Positions 24,427-32,476 of a stretch of DNA of 64,000 bases are shown piece after piece. A model generated the notes under the pieces. That model was given only the letters and a program-made list of their open reading frames with translations, was not told where the DNA came from and did no database searches. A program made the translations under genes and the position numbers. This DNA comes from Comamonas endophytica (lineage in GTDB: Bacteria > Pseudomonadota > Gammaproteobacteria > Burkholderiales > Burkholderiaceae_C): the NCBI RefSeq assembly GCF_023634805.2, contig NZ_CP106882.1, forward strand, positions 62,001 through 126,000, written 5' to 3'. The stretch's first letter is position 1. The number at the start of each line of letters is the position of its first letter.

Positions 24427-24858
24427 TCACCCCTGGAGAAGAGCCCGGCCGGCAGCCACCGCCGGCTGCGGCGTGGCGGCCTGGGCTATTTCAGCGCCGC
24501 GGCCGAAGAAGGTGCCCATGACGTTCTGCGCGCCGACCAGCAATGCCATGACCAGCACCAGGAAGACCATGGTGCGGAAAAAGCCGTTGAGGTCGCCGCC
24601 AAAGATCAGCACCCCCCCCGCGATCACGATGCCGATGATCGACAGCGCGAAGGCCACGGGCCCGGTGACGGAGTTGCGCAGATTGCCGAGCCAGCTCTCG
24701 TAGGGCAGCGCGCCGCCCTGGCCCTCCGCGGCCCAGGCCCCAGGTACGACCAGCAGCCACAGCATGAGCAATGACAGCAGCAGCCAGAATCCGCGTGGCA
24801 CCGGGCTGTGCGGAGCCCGAATTGCGAAGGAAGGGGGAAAGAGTCGAATGCGTTGCAT
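24427..24858 (-). CDS. trbC: TrbC propilin, probable cyclic pilin (VirB2-like)
   Basis: A 143-residue propilin. A long signal region ends in VPGAWA. The mature part begins [14 protein letters not shown] and has two membrane helices ([30 protein letters not shown]) joined by GGDLNGFFR. It ends FFGRG followed by AEIA and a short tail. RK2 TrbC is cut before position 37 and at Gly114-AEIA and joined into a 78-residue ring. The matching span here (Ala44-Gly121) is also 78 residues. The ATG at 24858 follows GAGGAG; upstream codons are trbB sequence in another frame. Confidence 0.93.
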   Translation of the reverse strand: MQRIRLFPPSFAIRAPHSPVPRGFWLLLSLLMLWLLVVPGAWAAEGQGGALPYESWLGNLRNSVTGPVAFALSIIGIVIAGGVLIFGGDLNGFFRTMVFLVLVMALLVGAQNVMGTFFGRGAEIAQAATPQPAVAAGRALLQG

Positions 24859-24871
24859 GGAAATGCACTCC

Positions 24872-25831
24872 TCACAGTCCTTGGGTGATGTAGCGGCCGT
24901 TCGCGTGCCCGGAAATGCCGAGGATTTCCTGGACCCGGCGGCCGCCTTCGGGGGTGCGGGCGATATGCACCACGACATGAACCGCCTCGCCGATGAGCGC
25001 TTCGATGTCTGCCGGCGCCGCCTCGTTGCGCGTGATCAGCGAACGCAGCCGCGACAGCCCGGCACTGGCGTTGTTGGCGTGGAGCGTGGCCGCCCCGCCC
25101 TCGTGCCCGGTGTTCCAGGCATCGAGCAGATCGAGCGCCTCGGCGCCGCGCACCTCGCCCACCAGGATGCGGTCGGGACGCATGCGCAGCGTGGTCTTGA
25201 GCAGCGCCGACATCGGCACGTCCATCGAGGTATGGAACTGCACGAAGTTCTCCGCCGCGCACTGGATCTCGCCGGTGTCCTCGAGGATGAAAACGCGCTC
25301 CGTGGGGTCGCACAGGACCATTTCATGGATGATGGCGTTGACCAGCGTGGTCTTGCCGGAGCCGGTGCCGCCGATGACCAGGATATTGCGATGGTCGCGC
25401 ACCGCGGCCTGCAGGGCATCGTGCTGGGCCCGGGTCATGATGCCGGCTTCGACATACTGTGCCAGCGCGAAGATCGCGACGGCGCGCTTGCGGATGGCAA
25501 AGGTGGGCGCCGGCACCACCGGCGGCAACTGGCCGGCGAAACGCGAGCCGTCGAGCGGGAATTCACCCTCGAGCACGGGCTTGCCGCGGGTGACCTCCTT
25601 GCCGTGGTAGCCGGCAATGGTCTTGATGATGGCTTCGGACTGCGCCGCGCGCAGTGCACCTATGCATTGCATCTTCTCCCCCAGCCGCTCCTGCCACAGC
25701 CGCCCATCGGCATTGAGCATGAGCTCCACGGTGCGCGGATCGTTCAACGCCCCCAGCAGCAGGGGCCCCATGTCGCGCTCGAGCTTGCGTTTCGCTCGTT
25801 CCTTGAGACTGGAGAAGTCCTCTTCGATCAT
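24872..25831 (-). CDS. trbB: TrbB transfer ATPase (VirB11-like)
   Basis: A 319-residue hexameric secretion ATPase. The N-terminal domain ([18 protein letters not shown]) precedes the RecA-like core with Walker [10 protein letters not shown] (about 154-162), the Asp box [12 protein letters not shown], Walker [26 protein letters not shown] and a His box ([14 protein letters not shown]). It energises pilus assembly from the cytosolic face. It is the first structural gene of the operon. A KorB operator and a hairpin lie in its upstream region. Confidence 0.95.
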   Translation of the reverse strand: MIEEDFSSLKERAKRKLERDMGPLLLGALNDPRTVELMLNADGRLWQERLGEKMQCIGALRAAQSEAIIKTIAGYHGKEVTRGKPVLEGEFPLDGSRFAGQLPPVVPAPTFAIRKRAVAIFALAQYVEAGIMTRAQHDALQAAVRDHRNILVIGGTGSGKTTLVNAIIHEMVLCDPTERVFILEDTGEIQCAAENFVQFHTSMDVPMSALLKTTLRMRPDRILVGEVRGAEALDLLDAWNTGHEGGAATLHANNASAGLSRLRSLITRNEAAPADIEALIGEAVHVVVHIARTPEGGRRVQEILGISGHANGRYITQGL

Positions 25832-25868
25832 CGCGCCCTCCGAATGGCAATTCGGCGAACGATATACC

Positions 25869-25894
25869 GAAACAAAAGCCGCAACAACGGCTTT
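25869..25894 (-). terminator. Hairpin between trbA-like gene and trbB
   Basis: On the minus strand, AAAGCCG and CGGCTTT pair around a six-base loop and are followed by TTGTTTCG, an imperfect T-run. It may attenuate read-through from the regulator gene into trbB, with a separate trbB promoter nearby (TATATC on the minus strand directly below it). Confidence 0.45.
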
Positions 25895-25993
25895 CGCTCA
25901 AAGAAAGTGTTACTTGAAATTACCGACCTTCAACGATGGCATCGGGCCATCGGCGTAAGCCACTTTGCTGACCAGCAAGCATCTCCGCCGGTT

Positions 25994-26006
25994 TTTAGCC
26001 GCTAAA
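25994..26006. promoter_or_regulatory. KorB operator (O_B) in the trb control region
   Basis: TTTAGCCGCTAAA, identical to the site at 340-352 and to the IncP O_B consensus. It lies 11 bases past the stop of the TrbA-like gene and 162 bases upstream of trbB. In RK2 the trbB promoter is controlled by KorB and TrbA, so the same logic probably holds here. Confidence 0.85.
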
Positions 26007-26017
26007 TTTCCGGAAGT

Positions 26018-26377
26018 TCAAGAAGGAGCATCACCGGATTTGGAAATGGCCTTGCGATTGGCCTCGTCCCACTGGCGCACATTGAAAGCCTGGTAATCCG
26101 TGAGCACGGCCGACACCTGGGACAGCCCCTGGGGCAGACGGCGCGTCAGGCGGTACCTACCCGCCGTTTCATGTACCGCAGGAGTGGTTTCGGGGGCCTC
26201 GAGCAGCGCGGGCAGGGGAACGTCGAGTGCGGCAGCGATGGCGGCCATGATCTTCAGCGAAGGGTTGGCCTTGCCGTTGGTCAGATCGGAAAGAAACGAA
26301 ATCGACATGCCGGCCTTCTGCGCCAGGGTCTGCTTGGTCATCTGCTTATCGTCGAGCAACCTCAGCACATTGGCCAT
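26018..26377 (-). CDS. trbA: TrbA-like XRE-family regulator of transfer genes
   Basis: A 119-residue protein with an XRE helix-turn-helix (about residues 12-52, MTKQTLAQKAGMSISFLSDL). Its C-terminal segment, QVSAVLTDYQAFNVRQW (87-103), matches that of KorA in this window (RVSAVLPQHQAFIVKQW). In IncP plasmids TrbA and KorA share exactly this dimerisation segment, and TrbA represses transfer promoters. The position upstream of trbB agrees. I use the ATG at 26377 (MANVLRLL). The longer frame from 26476 would run over an operator-like palindrome. Confidence 0.85.
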   Translation of the reverse strand: MANVLRLLDDKQMTKQTLAQKAGMSISFLSDLTNGKANPSLKIMAAIAAALDVPLPALLEAPETTPAVHETAGRYRLTRRLPQGLSQVSAVLTDYQAFNVRQWDEANRKAISKSGDAPS

Positions 26378-26418
26378 GAAAATCTCGTAGTACACGACTT
26401 GCGCCCCCTTGTCCGGCT

Positions 26419-26431
26419 TTTGGCCGCTGAA
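26419..26431. promoter_or_regulatory. Degenerate KorB operator upstream of trbA
   Basis: TTTGGCCGCTGAA differs from TTTAGCCGCTAAA at two positions, one in each arm. It lies 42 bases upstream of the trbA start codon, where an operator would be expected. Confidence 0.45.
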
Positions 26432-26582
26432 GTTTCTTCTTGCGAGGGCGAGGTGGTCACGGCATGAACGCCGCAACCGCAGGCGCCACTCGGACCGTTA
26501 TCTTAGCGTGGATGCAAGGAGGCGGGGTCGGTGCGTGGCGTGCATGCCTGCGCTTGCGCGCCCTGCCCGCACCGACGTGTGT

Positions 26583-27398
26583 TCAATCCCACTGCGGTGC
26601 CAGGCCTTCAGGATCCACCAGGCGCTGCCCACGGTCCATGGCGTCGATCTGCGCCACCTCCCCGGCGCTCAGGCGCAGCTCCTGAGCCGCCAGATTGCCG
26701 GCCAGATGGGGGCGCTGGGTCGACGACGGAATCACCGCGAACCCGCGCGCCAGCGCCCAGGCCAGCGTGACCTGGGCGACGCTTGCGCCGCGCGCCTGTG
26801 CGATGGCCTGGAGCATGGGCTCCTGCAGCGCCTGGCCATAACCGAGGGTCATGTACGAGGTGATGCGGATGCCATGCGCGCGCGCATGCGCGACCACGGC
26901 AGGATTGTGCAGCCGCGGATGCAGCTCGATCTGGTTGGTGGCAATGTGCTGCGCGCCCACCGCATCGATCGCCTGCTGCTGCAAGGCTACGGGAAAGTTG
27001 GAGATGCCGATGGCGCGTGTCAGTCCCAGCTCCCTGGCCTGCATCAACGCATCCAGGGTTTCGGTCAGCGGCACCGCGCCGCCGGGCGATGGCCAGTGGA
27101 TCAGCGTCAGATCGACCTGGCCGGTGCGCAGCCTGGCCAGGCTTTCGCGCAGGCTGGGCAGCAGCTGCGCGCGGCCCAGGTTTTCAGTCCAGATCTTGGT
27201 GGTCAGGAACAGTTGCTCGCGCGCCACGCCGCTATCGGCGATGGCTTGGCCGATATCCGCTTCGTTGCCATAGATCTGCGCGGTGTCGATGGCACGGTAG
27301 CCGAGCTCCAGCGCATTGCGCACCGAGTCGATCACGGTGCCGCCGGTGAGGCGGAAGGTGCCCAGGCCCAGGTCGGGGATGGAAAAGGAAGATGTCAT
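26583..27398 (-). CDS. dkgB: Aldo/keto reductase, DkgB type
   Basis: A 271-residue NADPH-dependent reductase of the aldo/keto reductase barrel family. The catalytic tetrad is present: Asp38 and Tyr43 in [15 protein letters not shown], Lys68 in TTKIW and His101 in LIHWPSP. The C-terminal [16 protein letters not shown] segment binds the cofactor. It is closest to 2,5-diketo-gluconate reductase B/methylglyoxal reductase, and the actual substrate is open. The ATG at 27398 follows GGAGCTTCCA. It lies directly behind an MFS exporter gene on the same strand, with a divergent LysR gene beyond. Confidence 0.88.
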   Translation of the reverse strand: MTSSFSIPDLGLGTFRLTGGTVIDSVRNALELGYRAIDTAQIYGNEADIGQAIADSGVAREQLFLTTKIWTENLGRAQLLPSLRESLARLRTGQVDLTLIHWPSPGGAVPLTETLDALMQARELGLTRAIGISNFPVALQQQAIDAVGAQHIATNQIELHPRLHNPAVVAHARAHGIRITSYMTLGYGQALQEPMLQAIAQARGASVAQVTLAWALARGFAVIPSSTQRPHLAGNLAAQELRLSAGEVAQIDAMDRGQRLVDPEGLAPQWD

Positions 27399-27423
27399 TG
27401 GAAGCTCCGTTGGAAAGAAAAAA

Positions 27424-28611
27424 TCATTGGCCGGCCGCTCGCAGGGCCAAGCCATCGCGGCGGTCCAGAGCGCCGCTCCAGTGGGTCAGCGCCAGCGACC
27501 CCAGCACCACCAGCGCACCGATCCAGGGGGTATGCATCAGCCCCCAGCGGCTGACGATCAGCCCGCCGGCCCAGGCCGCCCCGGCAATGCCGAGGTTGAA
27601 CGCGGCGATGTTCAGGCCGGAGGCCACGTCCACCGCCTGGGGCGCAAAGCGCTCGGCCTGCTTGACGACATAGACCTGCAGCCCGGGCACATTCCCGAAA
27701 GCCACTGCGCCCCACAGCAGCACCGTGGCCACGGCCAGCCAGGGGTGCGGCGCGGTGAAGTTGAGCAGCAGCAGCACGGCGGCCAGCGCGGCAAAGATGA
27801 TCTTCAGTGCGGCAGTGGCGCCGCGGCGGTCGGCCAGCCGGCCGCCCCAGAGGTTGCCGACGGCCACCGACAGGCCATATACCAGCAGCACCCAACCCAC
27901 CGCGCCCGTGCTGAAACCGGAGATCTCGGTAAGGATCGCAGCCAGAAAGGTGAAGGGAATGAAGCTGCCGCCATAGCCGATGGCCGTGGTGGCATAGACC
28001 AGCAGCAGACGGGGCTCGGTCAGTACCCGGGCCTGCTGGGCCAGCGAGGAAGGTGGGGCATAGCGCAGCTGGCCCGGCACGAACACCAGGCTGGCGACAA
28101 GGGCCAGCGCGCCCAGCAGTGACACCGCAAGAAAGGTCTCGCGCCAGCCAAAGTGCTGGCCGATGAAGGTGCCCAGCGGCACGCCCGTCACCAGGGCTAC
28201 CGTGAGGCCGGTGAACATGATGGCAATCGCGCTGGCGGCCTTCTCGCGCGGCACGAGGCTGGTGGCAAGGGTGGAGCCAATGGAGAAGAACACGCCATGG
28301 GCCAGCCCTGTGAGCAAGCGCGCTGCCACAAGCGCCGCGAAGCCCGGTGCCTGCCAGGCCAGCAGGTTGCCGCCGGTGAACAGCGCCATCAGCGCAAGCA
28401 GCAGCAACTTGCGCGGCAGCCGGCCCGTAAGCGCGGTGAGCACGGGGGCGCCGACGGCCACGCCCAGCGCATAGAGGCTGACCAGCAGGCCGGCCGAGGG
28501 CAGGCTGATGGAAAGATCGGAAGCCAGGGTGGGCAGCAGGCCGACGATGACGAATTCGGTGGTCCCGATGGCAAAGGCGCTGATCGTCAGCGCAAGAAGG
28601 GCAAGTGGCAT
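27424..28611 (-). CDS. MFS transporter, DHA1 family (sugar/drug efflux type)
   Basis: A 395-residue permease with twelve predicted membrane helices. It starts [27 protein letters not shown], the typical beginning of the AraJ/YdhP/NepI group. Other features are [23 protein letters not shown] (motif A-like) and [18 protein letters not shown] (motif C-like). Such proteins export sugars, nucleosides or drugs. It probably forms a unit with the aldo/keto reductase gene 25 bases downstream. A much longer frame upstream has no membrane character and is rejected. Confidence 0.9.
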   Translation of the reverse strand: MPLALLALTISAFAIGTTEFVIVGLLPTLASDLSISLPSAGLLVSLYALGVAVGAPVLTALTGRLPRKLLLLALMALFTGGNLLAWQAPGFAALVAARLLTGLAHGVFFSIGSTLATSLVPREKAASAIAIMFTGLTVALVTGVPLGTFIGQHFGWRETFLAVSLLGALALVASLVFVPGQLRYAPPSSLAQQARVLTEPRLLLVYATTAIGYGGSFIPFTFLAAILTEISGFSTGAVGWVLLVYGLSVAVGNLWGGRLADRRGATAALKIIFAALAAVLLLLNFTAPHPWLAVATVLLWGAVAFGNVPGLQVYVVKQAERFAPQAVDVASGLNIAAFNLGIAGAAWAGGLIVSRWGLMHTPWIGALVVLGSLALTHWSGALDRRDGLALRAAGQ

Positions 28612-28687
28612 GGCGGAGCGTTGAAGTGAGGAAGCCGTACTGTGCGCTTGAACTTCTTGCTGAAAAAGCCATGCATCAGCACAATAA

Positions 28688-28706
28688 TGTTGATTCAAGA
28701 TCAACA
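28688..28706. promoter_or_regulatory. LysR-type operator
   Basis: TGTTGAT-TCAAG-ATCAACA is a perfect 7-5-7 inverted repeat five bases before the LysR start codon, in the space between the divergent MFS and LysR genes. It has the T-N11-A form of LysR boxes and is likely an autoregulatory site. Confidence 0.65.
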
Positions 28707-28710
28707 ATCC

Positions 28711-29604
28711 ATGAAAACCACGCTCGATGAAATGCAGGCCTTCGTCACGGTGATCGACACCGGCTCGATCACCGCCGCGGCCGGGCAACTGGCGCAGACG
28801 GTATCGGGCATGAGCCGCACGCTGCGCCGGCTGGAACAAAAGCTCGGCACCACGCTGCTGCGGCGCACCACGCGCCGGCTCGCGCTGACGGAGGAAGGCG
28901 CCCTGTTCCTGCTGCGCGCGCGCGGCGTGCTCGATGCCGTGGCCTCGGCCGAAGAGGAGATCGCGGCGCGCCGCACGCATCCCGCGGGCCGGCTGCGCGT
29001 CAATGCCGCGTCGCCCTTCATGCTGCATGCCGTGGTGCCGCTGCTCAGCGGCTTTCGCGCGCGCTTTCCCGACATCGAGCTGGAGCTCAACAGCAACGAC
29101 GACCTGATCGACCTGATCGAGCAGCGCACCGATGTCGGGCTGCGCATCGGCGCGCTGCGCGACTCCACGCTGCATGCGCGGCCGCTGGCGCGCTTCGCGC
29201 TGCGCGTGCTGGCATCCCCGGCCTACCTCAAGGCGCATGGACGTCCGCGCCAGGTCGAGGATCTCCGGCAGCACAGCCTGCTGGGTTTCACCCAGCCAGA
29301 AAGTCTGAACCGCTGGCCGCTGCGCCACCCGGGCGGCGAGGACTGGGAGATCACGCCCGCGCTGCGCGCTTCGAGCGGCGAGACGCTGCGCCAGCTGGCG
29401 CTGGCCGGCGAAGGCATTGCCTGCCTGGCCGACTTCATGACCCGGGCCGACCGCGCGCGCGGCGACCTGGTGCAGGTGCTTGTGCCGCATACGGTGCAGC
29501 AGCTGCAGCCAGTGAATGCGGTGTATTACCGCAACACGGAGCTGGCGGCACGCATCCAGGTGTTTGTCGACTATCTGGCACAGGCGCTGCAGCGCGCGGA
29601 CTGA
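28711..29604 (+). CDS. LysR-family transcriptional regulator
   Basis: A 297-residue LysR protein. The winged helix (SITAAAGQLAQTVSGMSRTLRRLEQKLG) and the LRRTTRRLALTEEG segment are followed by an effector domain with VNAASPFMLHAVVPLLSGF and GIACLADFM. The ATG at 28711 begins at the family N-terminus. The gene stands divergent from the MFS-aldo/keto reductase unit, which it probably controls. The effector is unknown. Confidence 0.9.
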   Translation: MKTTLDEMQAFVTVIDTGSITAAAGQLAQTVSGMSRTLRRLEQKLGTTLLRRTTRRLALTEEGALFLLRARGVLDAVASAEEEIAARRTHPAGRLRVNAASPFMLHAVVPLLSGFRARFPDIELELNSNDDLIDLIEQRTDVGLRIGALRDSTLHARPLARFALRVLASPAYLKAHGRPRQVEDLRQHSLLGFTQPESLNRWPLRHPGGEDWEITPALRASSGETLRQLALAGEGIACLADFMTRADRARGDLVQVLVPHTVQQLQPVNAVYYRNTELAARIQVFVDYLAQALQRAD

Positions 29605-30102
29605 ACCGCCAGCGGCGGCGACCGGTCCGCGGCTTCGGCAGGCACATCCATGCAACGGACAACCTCAAGATATTGCCGATCGCCCGCGGGCGGTTCACAG
29701 TACCAGACAGGCCGCCCGCGGTTGCGATGGGCTCCATCCTTCGAAGCAGTCTGGAGCACATATGGAACTCTGTATCCTCTTGAAATGTGCCTTCCCGCTT
29801 GCCCCGGGCAGCGGCGAGACGGATTCAAGCGACCCTTCGCTCGCAAACGCTCTGCCCGTGGTCTCCATGGAAACTTTGTCCAAGCGGACAGTGGCCGAAC
29901 TGCTGGCCTGCCCGCATGTAGCCGGTGTGGCCGCGCTGTGGTTGGCAGTGCCTGAGCCAAAACGGCATCAAGCCCACGGCAAAGAACGTGGCGGCACGGC
30001 TGATGGCCCATGCACGCAAGAATGTGTTCGTGGCGCAAACCGATGAGTCCGATGCAGGCGAAGGACTGGTGACGGCGCCTTGAGATACCGGAGGGCGGCG
30101 GT
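29605..30102. other. Intergenic stretch with a broken small ORF
   Basis: About 500 bases between the LysR and flavin reductase genes. Apart from the doubtful frameshifted small gene at 29867-30083, I see no domain, RNA gene or repeat. Confidence 0.4.
29867..30083 (+). pseudogene. Possible small hypothetical gene with a frameshift
   Basis: From ATG 29867 the frame reads METLSKRTVAELLACPHVAG and continues to about 29950. One base later, the next frame gives LSQNGIKPTAKNVAARLMAH and ends EGLVTAP at a TGA. Joined, this would be a protein of roughly 72 residues with a balanced composition. I do not recognise it. It may be a decayed small regulator or chance. Confidence 0.3.
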
Positions 30103-30654
30103 TCAGCAAACCTTGGTGAACAGCGCCTTGCGGACCATGGTTTTGCCCGAAAGCATGAAGACGCCGTCGCCGGTGTAATGCAGGGTCTGCGGGCGCCGGG
30201 GCGAACGCGCGACATGCGCCTTCACCACCTCGAAGACAAAGAAGTTGTAGCGCTCCACCAGCGCGTCGTCGACCAGCTTGCACTCGAAGCTGGCGTGGCA
30301 CTCGCGGATCAGGGGCGCGCCGACCTGCTGCGCGGGCTCGGCCGTCAACCCGAAGGCCGCGAATTTGTCCACCTCCGCTCCGCTGCAGTTGCCCACCTTC
30401 GCGACCACATCGGCCAGCGCGCTGGTGGGCAGGTTGATGACGCATTCGCCGCTTTGCCGCACCAGCCCGAAGCTGTGGTTGGCGCTGGAGATCACGCAGC
30501 CGACCAGGGAGGGTGAGAACTCCATCACCGTGTGCCAGCCCATGGCCATGATGTCGGTCTCTTCTCCGAAGCGCGACGACACCAGCACCACGGGCCCGGG
30601 CTCGAGGTAACGGCGGATCTGCTCGACCGGGAAATCATGCTTTGCTGCTGCCAT
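30103..30654 (-). CDS. Flavin reductase family protein
   Basis: A 183-residue FMN-binding split-barrel protein of the DIM6/NTAB flavin reductase family. The sequence has EPGPVVLVSSRFGEETDIMAM, FSPSLVGCVISSANHSFGLVRQSGECVINLP in fragments, and the CHASFECKL segment. Such proteins reduce flavin for monooxygenases or bind FMN as oxidoreductases. The ATG at 30654 precedes the family core. No partner oxygenase gene is adjacent. Confidence 0.85.
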   Translation of the reverse strand: MAAAKHDFPVEQIRRYLEPGPVVLVSSRFGEETDIMAMGWHTVMEFSPSLVGCVISSANHSFGLVRQSGECVINLPTSALADVVAKVGNCSGAEVDKFAAFGLTAEPAQQVGAPLIRECHASFECKLVDDALVERYNFFVFEVVKAHVARSPRRPQTLHYTGDGVFMLSGKTMVRKALFTKVC

Positions 30655-30661
30655 TGGCGAT

Positions 30662-30793
30662 TCAGCGCGGCTGCTCGCTGGGCGGCGGCGTCACCTCGGG
30701 GTCGAGCGGTACGTCTTTGTCATCGGCGGGAGCCAGCGGGCTTTCCTGCAGCGGCTCCTCGGGGACCGGCGGCGGCGGTGTGGCAAGGCGCAT
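30662..30793 (-). CDS. Small proline-rich protein (43 aa)
   Basis: A 43-residue reading frame starting MRLATPPPPVPEEPLQESPL and ending PPPSEQPR. It is rich in Pro, Glu and Asp, with no membrane segment. It lies directly upstream of the flavin reductase gene (7 bases) and behind a second proline-rich small gene, both on the same strand. I do not know its function. It may be intrinsically disordered. Confidence 0.5.
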   Translation of the reverse strand: MRLATPPPPVPEEPLQESPLAPADDKDVPLDPEVTPPPSEQPR

Positions 30794-30805
30794 GGCGGGC
30801 CGGGC

Positions 30806-30979
30806 TCAGGTATGCTGCGGCGCCTGCTCGGGCGGAACCTCCAGCGGGGGCGTGCCCAGCGGTGGATCCGTGGGCACCGGAATCTCGGGCGGCAAGGCGG
30901 GCTGGTCCGGCTTGGAGGGGTCCGCGGGAAGCGGGCGGATGCCGGGTTGGCCGGGGATGGTCTGCGCGGTGAGTGCCAT
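30806..30979 (-). CDS. Small proline-rich protein (57 aa)
   Basis: A 57-residue reading frame, MALTAQTIPGQPGIRPLPAD and onwards, with repeated Pro pairs (PPEIPVPTDPPLGTPPLEVPP). AAAGGAA lies about ten bases upstream of the ATG. It is similar in make-up to the 43-residue frame 12 bases downstream, which suggests a duplicated pair. The protein is probably disordered, and its function is unknown. Confidence 0.5.
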   Translation of the reverse strand: MALTAQTIPGQPGIRPLPADPSKPDQPALPPEIPVPTDPPLGTPPLEVPPEQAPQHT

Positions 30980-31163
30980 GATGGAAATTCCTTTGGCGCC
31001 CAGTGTCGGCCGCATCGGGCCCGCCGCGCGTAAGAATCGACGCCGACTGCCGGACCCGGCGCTGTCTCCCGCCATTGGCGAGTCGTCCTGCACAAACCAT
31101 GAGGATTGGATATAACGCAGCATGCCTGCGGTGCGCACCGCGGGCGCCGATTCAAGGAAACCC

Positions 31164-31943
31164 ATGGAACAAAATCCGAACCACATTCCCAAGGTATGGA
31201 GCCCGCCCACCGCGCTGGGCGGCAAGTTCGGCGGCATCAACCGCCCCACGGCCGGCGCCCGGCAGGAGCAGGCGCTGCCGCGTGGCGACAAGCCGCTGCA
31301 GCTCTATTCGATGGAGACGCCCAATGGCGTCAAGGTCGCCATCCTGCTGGAGGAGCTCAGGGCCCTCGGAGTCGAGGGCGCGGCCTATGATGCGCACCGC
31401 ATCGACATCATGCGGGGCGAGCAATTCGGCAGCGGTTTCGTCGAGATCAACCCGAACTCGAAGATTCCGGCGCTGGTGGACCAGAGCGAAGCGCAGCCGG
31501 TGCCGGTCTTTGAATCCGGCGCCATCTTGCTGTACCTGGCGGAGAAGTTCGGCCACTTCGTGCCTGCCGGGGCGCAGCGCGCGCAGTGCCTGTCTTGGCT
31601 GTTCTGGCAGATGGGAAGCGCGCCCTACCTGGGCGGCGGCTTCGGGCATTTCCATGTCTATGCGCCCGAGCGCATCCCGTACGCGATAGACCGTTTCACG
31701 ATGGAAACCAAGCGCCAGCTGAGCGTGCTGGACCAGCAGCTGCAAAAGCATGAGTACATCTGCGGCGGCGACTACACCATTGCCGACATGGCGATCTGGC
31801 CCTGGTATGGCTGCGTGGCCCTGGGCCGCGTGTACAACGCCGCGGAATTCCTCGATGCACAGGCCTATCCGCACCTGCTGCGTTGGGCGCATCAAATCGA
31901 CGCGCGTGCGGCGGTGCGCCTGGGCAGTGCGCTGTTCAAATGA
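31164..31943 (+). CDS. yghU: Glutathione-dependent disulfide-bond oxidoreductase, YghU type
   Basis: A 259-residue glutathione transferase-fold protein. The N-terminal extension (KVWSPPTALGGKFGGINRPTAGA) is typical of YghU/YfcG. The thioredoxin-like domain has LYSMETPNGVKVAILLEEL, INPNSKIPALVD and FESGAILLYLAEKFG, and the helical domain has YICGGDYTIADMAIWPWYG. These enzymes reduce disulfides with two bound glutathiones. The gene is monocistronic on the plus strand. Confidence 0.92.
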   Translation: MEQNPNHIPKVWSPPTALGGKFGGINRPTAGARQEQALPRGDKPLQLYSMETPNGVKVAILLEELRALGVEGAAYDAHRIDIMRGEQFGSGFVEINPNSKIPALVDQSEAQPVPVFESGAILLYLAEKFGHFVPAGAQRAQCLSWLFWQMGSAPYLGGGFGHFHVYAPERIPYAIDRFTMETKRQLSVLDQQLQKHEYICGGDYTIADMAIWPWYGCVALGRVYNAAEFLDAQAYPHLLRWAHQIDARAAVRLGSALFK

Positions 31944-31975
31944 TCCTTGCGGCCTGAAAGCCGTGCGTGCCCGCC

Positions 31976-32476
31976 TCAGTCGGGCGCGGGATTGAAGACC
32001 ACGTGCGACAGGCAGCCGGGGGCCGCGCCGCGAAAGCCGAACGACACCCTGACGCCGTCGATCTGCACGCGGCGGTAGCTCACCGGATCGGGGTTGTCGG
32101 GCTGGGGAAAGTCGGCATTCCTGACCTGCCGGTAGCGGGCGCCGAGATCGGCGGGCGTGATGCAGCGGCCCCGCAGTTCCAGCACCATCAGCTGCACGGC
32201 ATCGTCCTCGGCCACGCGGACTTCCGCAATGGCGGTCTGCAGGTCCGGCGCCACCGCCAGGGGGGCGCTGCTGACCTGTGCGGCACCGGCCGCCGCCAAG
32301 GGCTTGCCCGGCCATTGCCGGGCCACGGCCTGGGCGCCCTGCGGGGTCGCGGCGGCAAGCTTGCCGACCAGGCTCCAGAAAGCCTCGGGCGCAGGCGCGG
32401 CCACGGCCGGCAATGACAGCCCGCCCAGCGCGGCCGCGGCCAGGCAGCATTTGAGGGCTTCAGTGATGCCTGTCAT
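31976..32476 (-). CDS. Secreted hypothetical protein
   Basis: A 166-residue protein with a signal peptide (LKCCLAAAALGGLSLPAVAAP), then a domain with LVGKLAAATPQGAQAVARQWPG, AEDDAVQLMVLELRGRC and a C-terminal RRVQIDGVRVSFGFRGAAPGCL. I do not recognise the family. Its start overlaps the end of the upstream HELGH-protein gene by 17 bases, so the two are co-translated and probably work together in the periplasm. Confidence 0.7.
   Translation of the reverse strand: MTGITEALKCCLAAAALGGLSLPAVAAPAPEAFWSLVGKLAAATPQGAQAVARQWPGKPLAAAGAAQVSSAPLAVAPDLQTAIAEVRVAEDDAVQLMVLELRGRCITPADLGARYRQVRNADFPQPDNPDPVSYRRVQIDGVRVSFGFRGAAPGCLSHVVFNPAPD

Noticed and set aside
28612..29655. N-terminal extension of the MFS frame to 743 codons
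   Set aside because: The extra part is antisense to the LysR gene and lacks membrane character. The family N-terminus begins at 28611.
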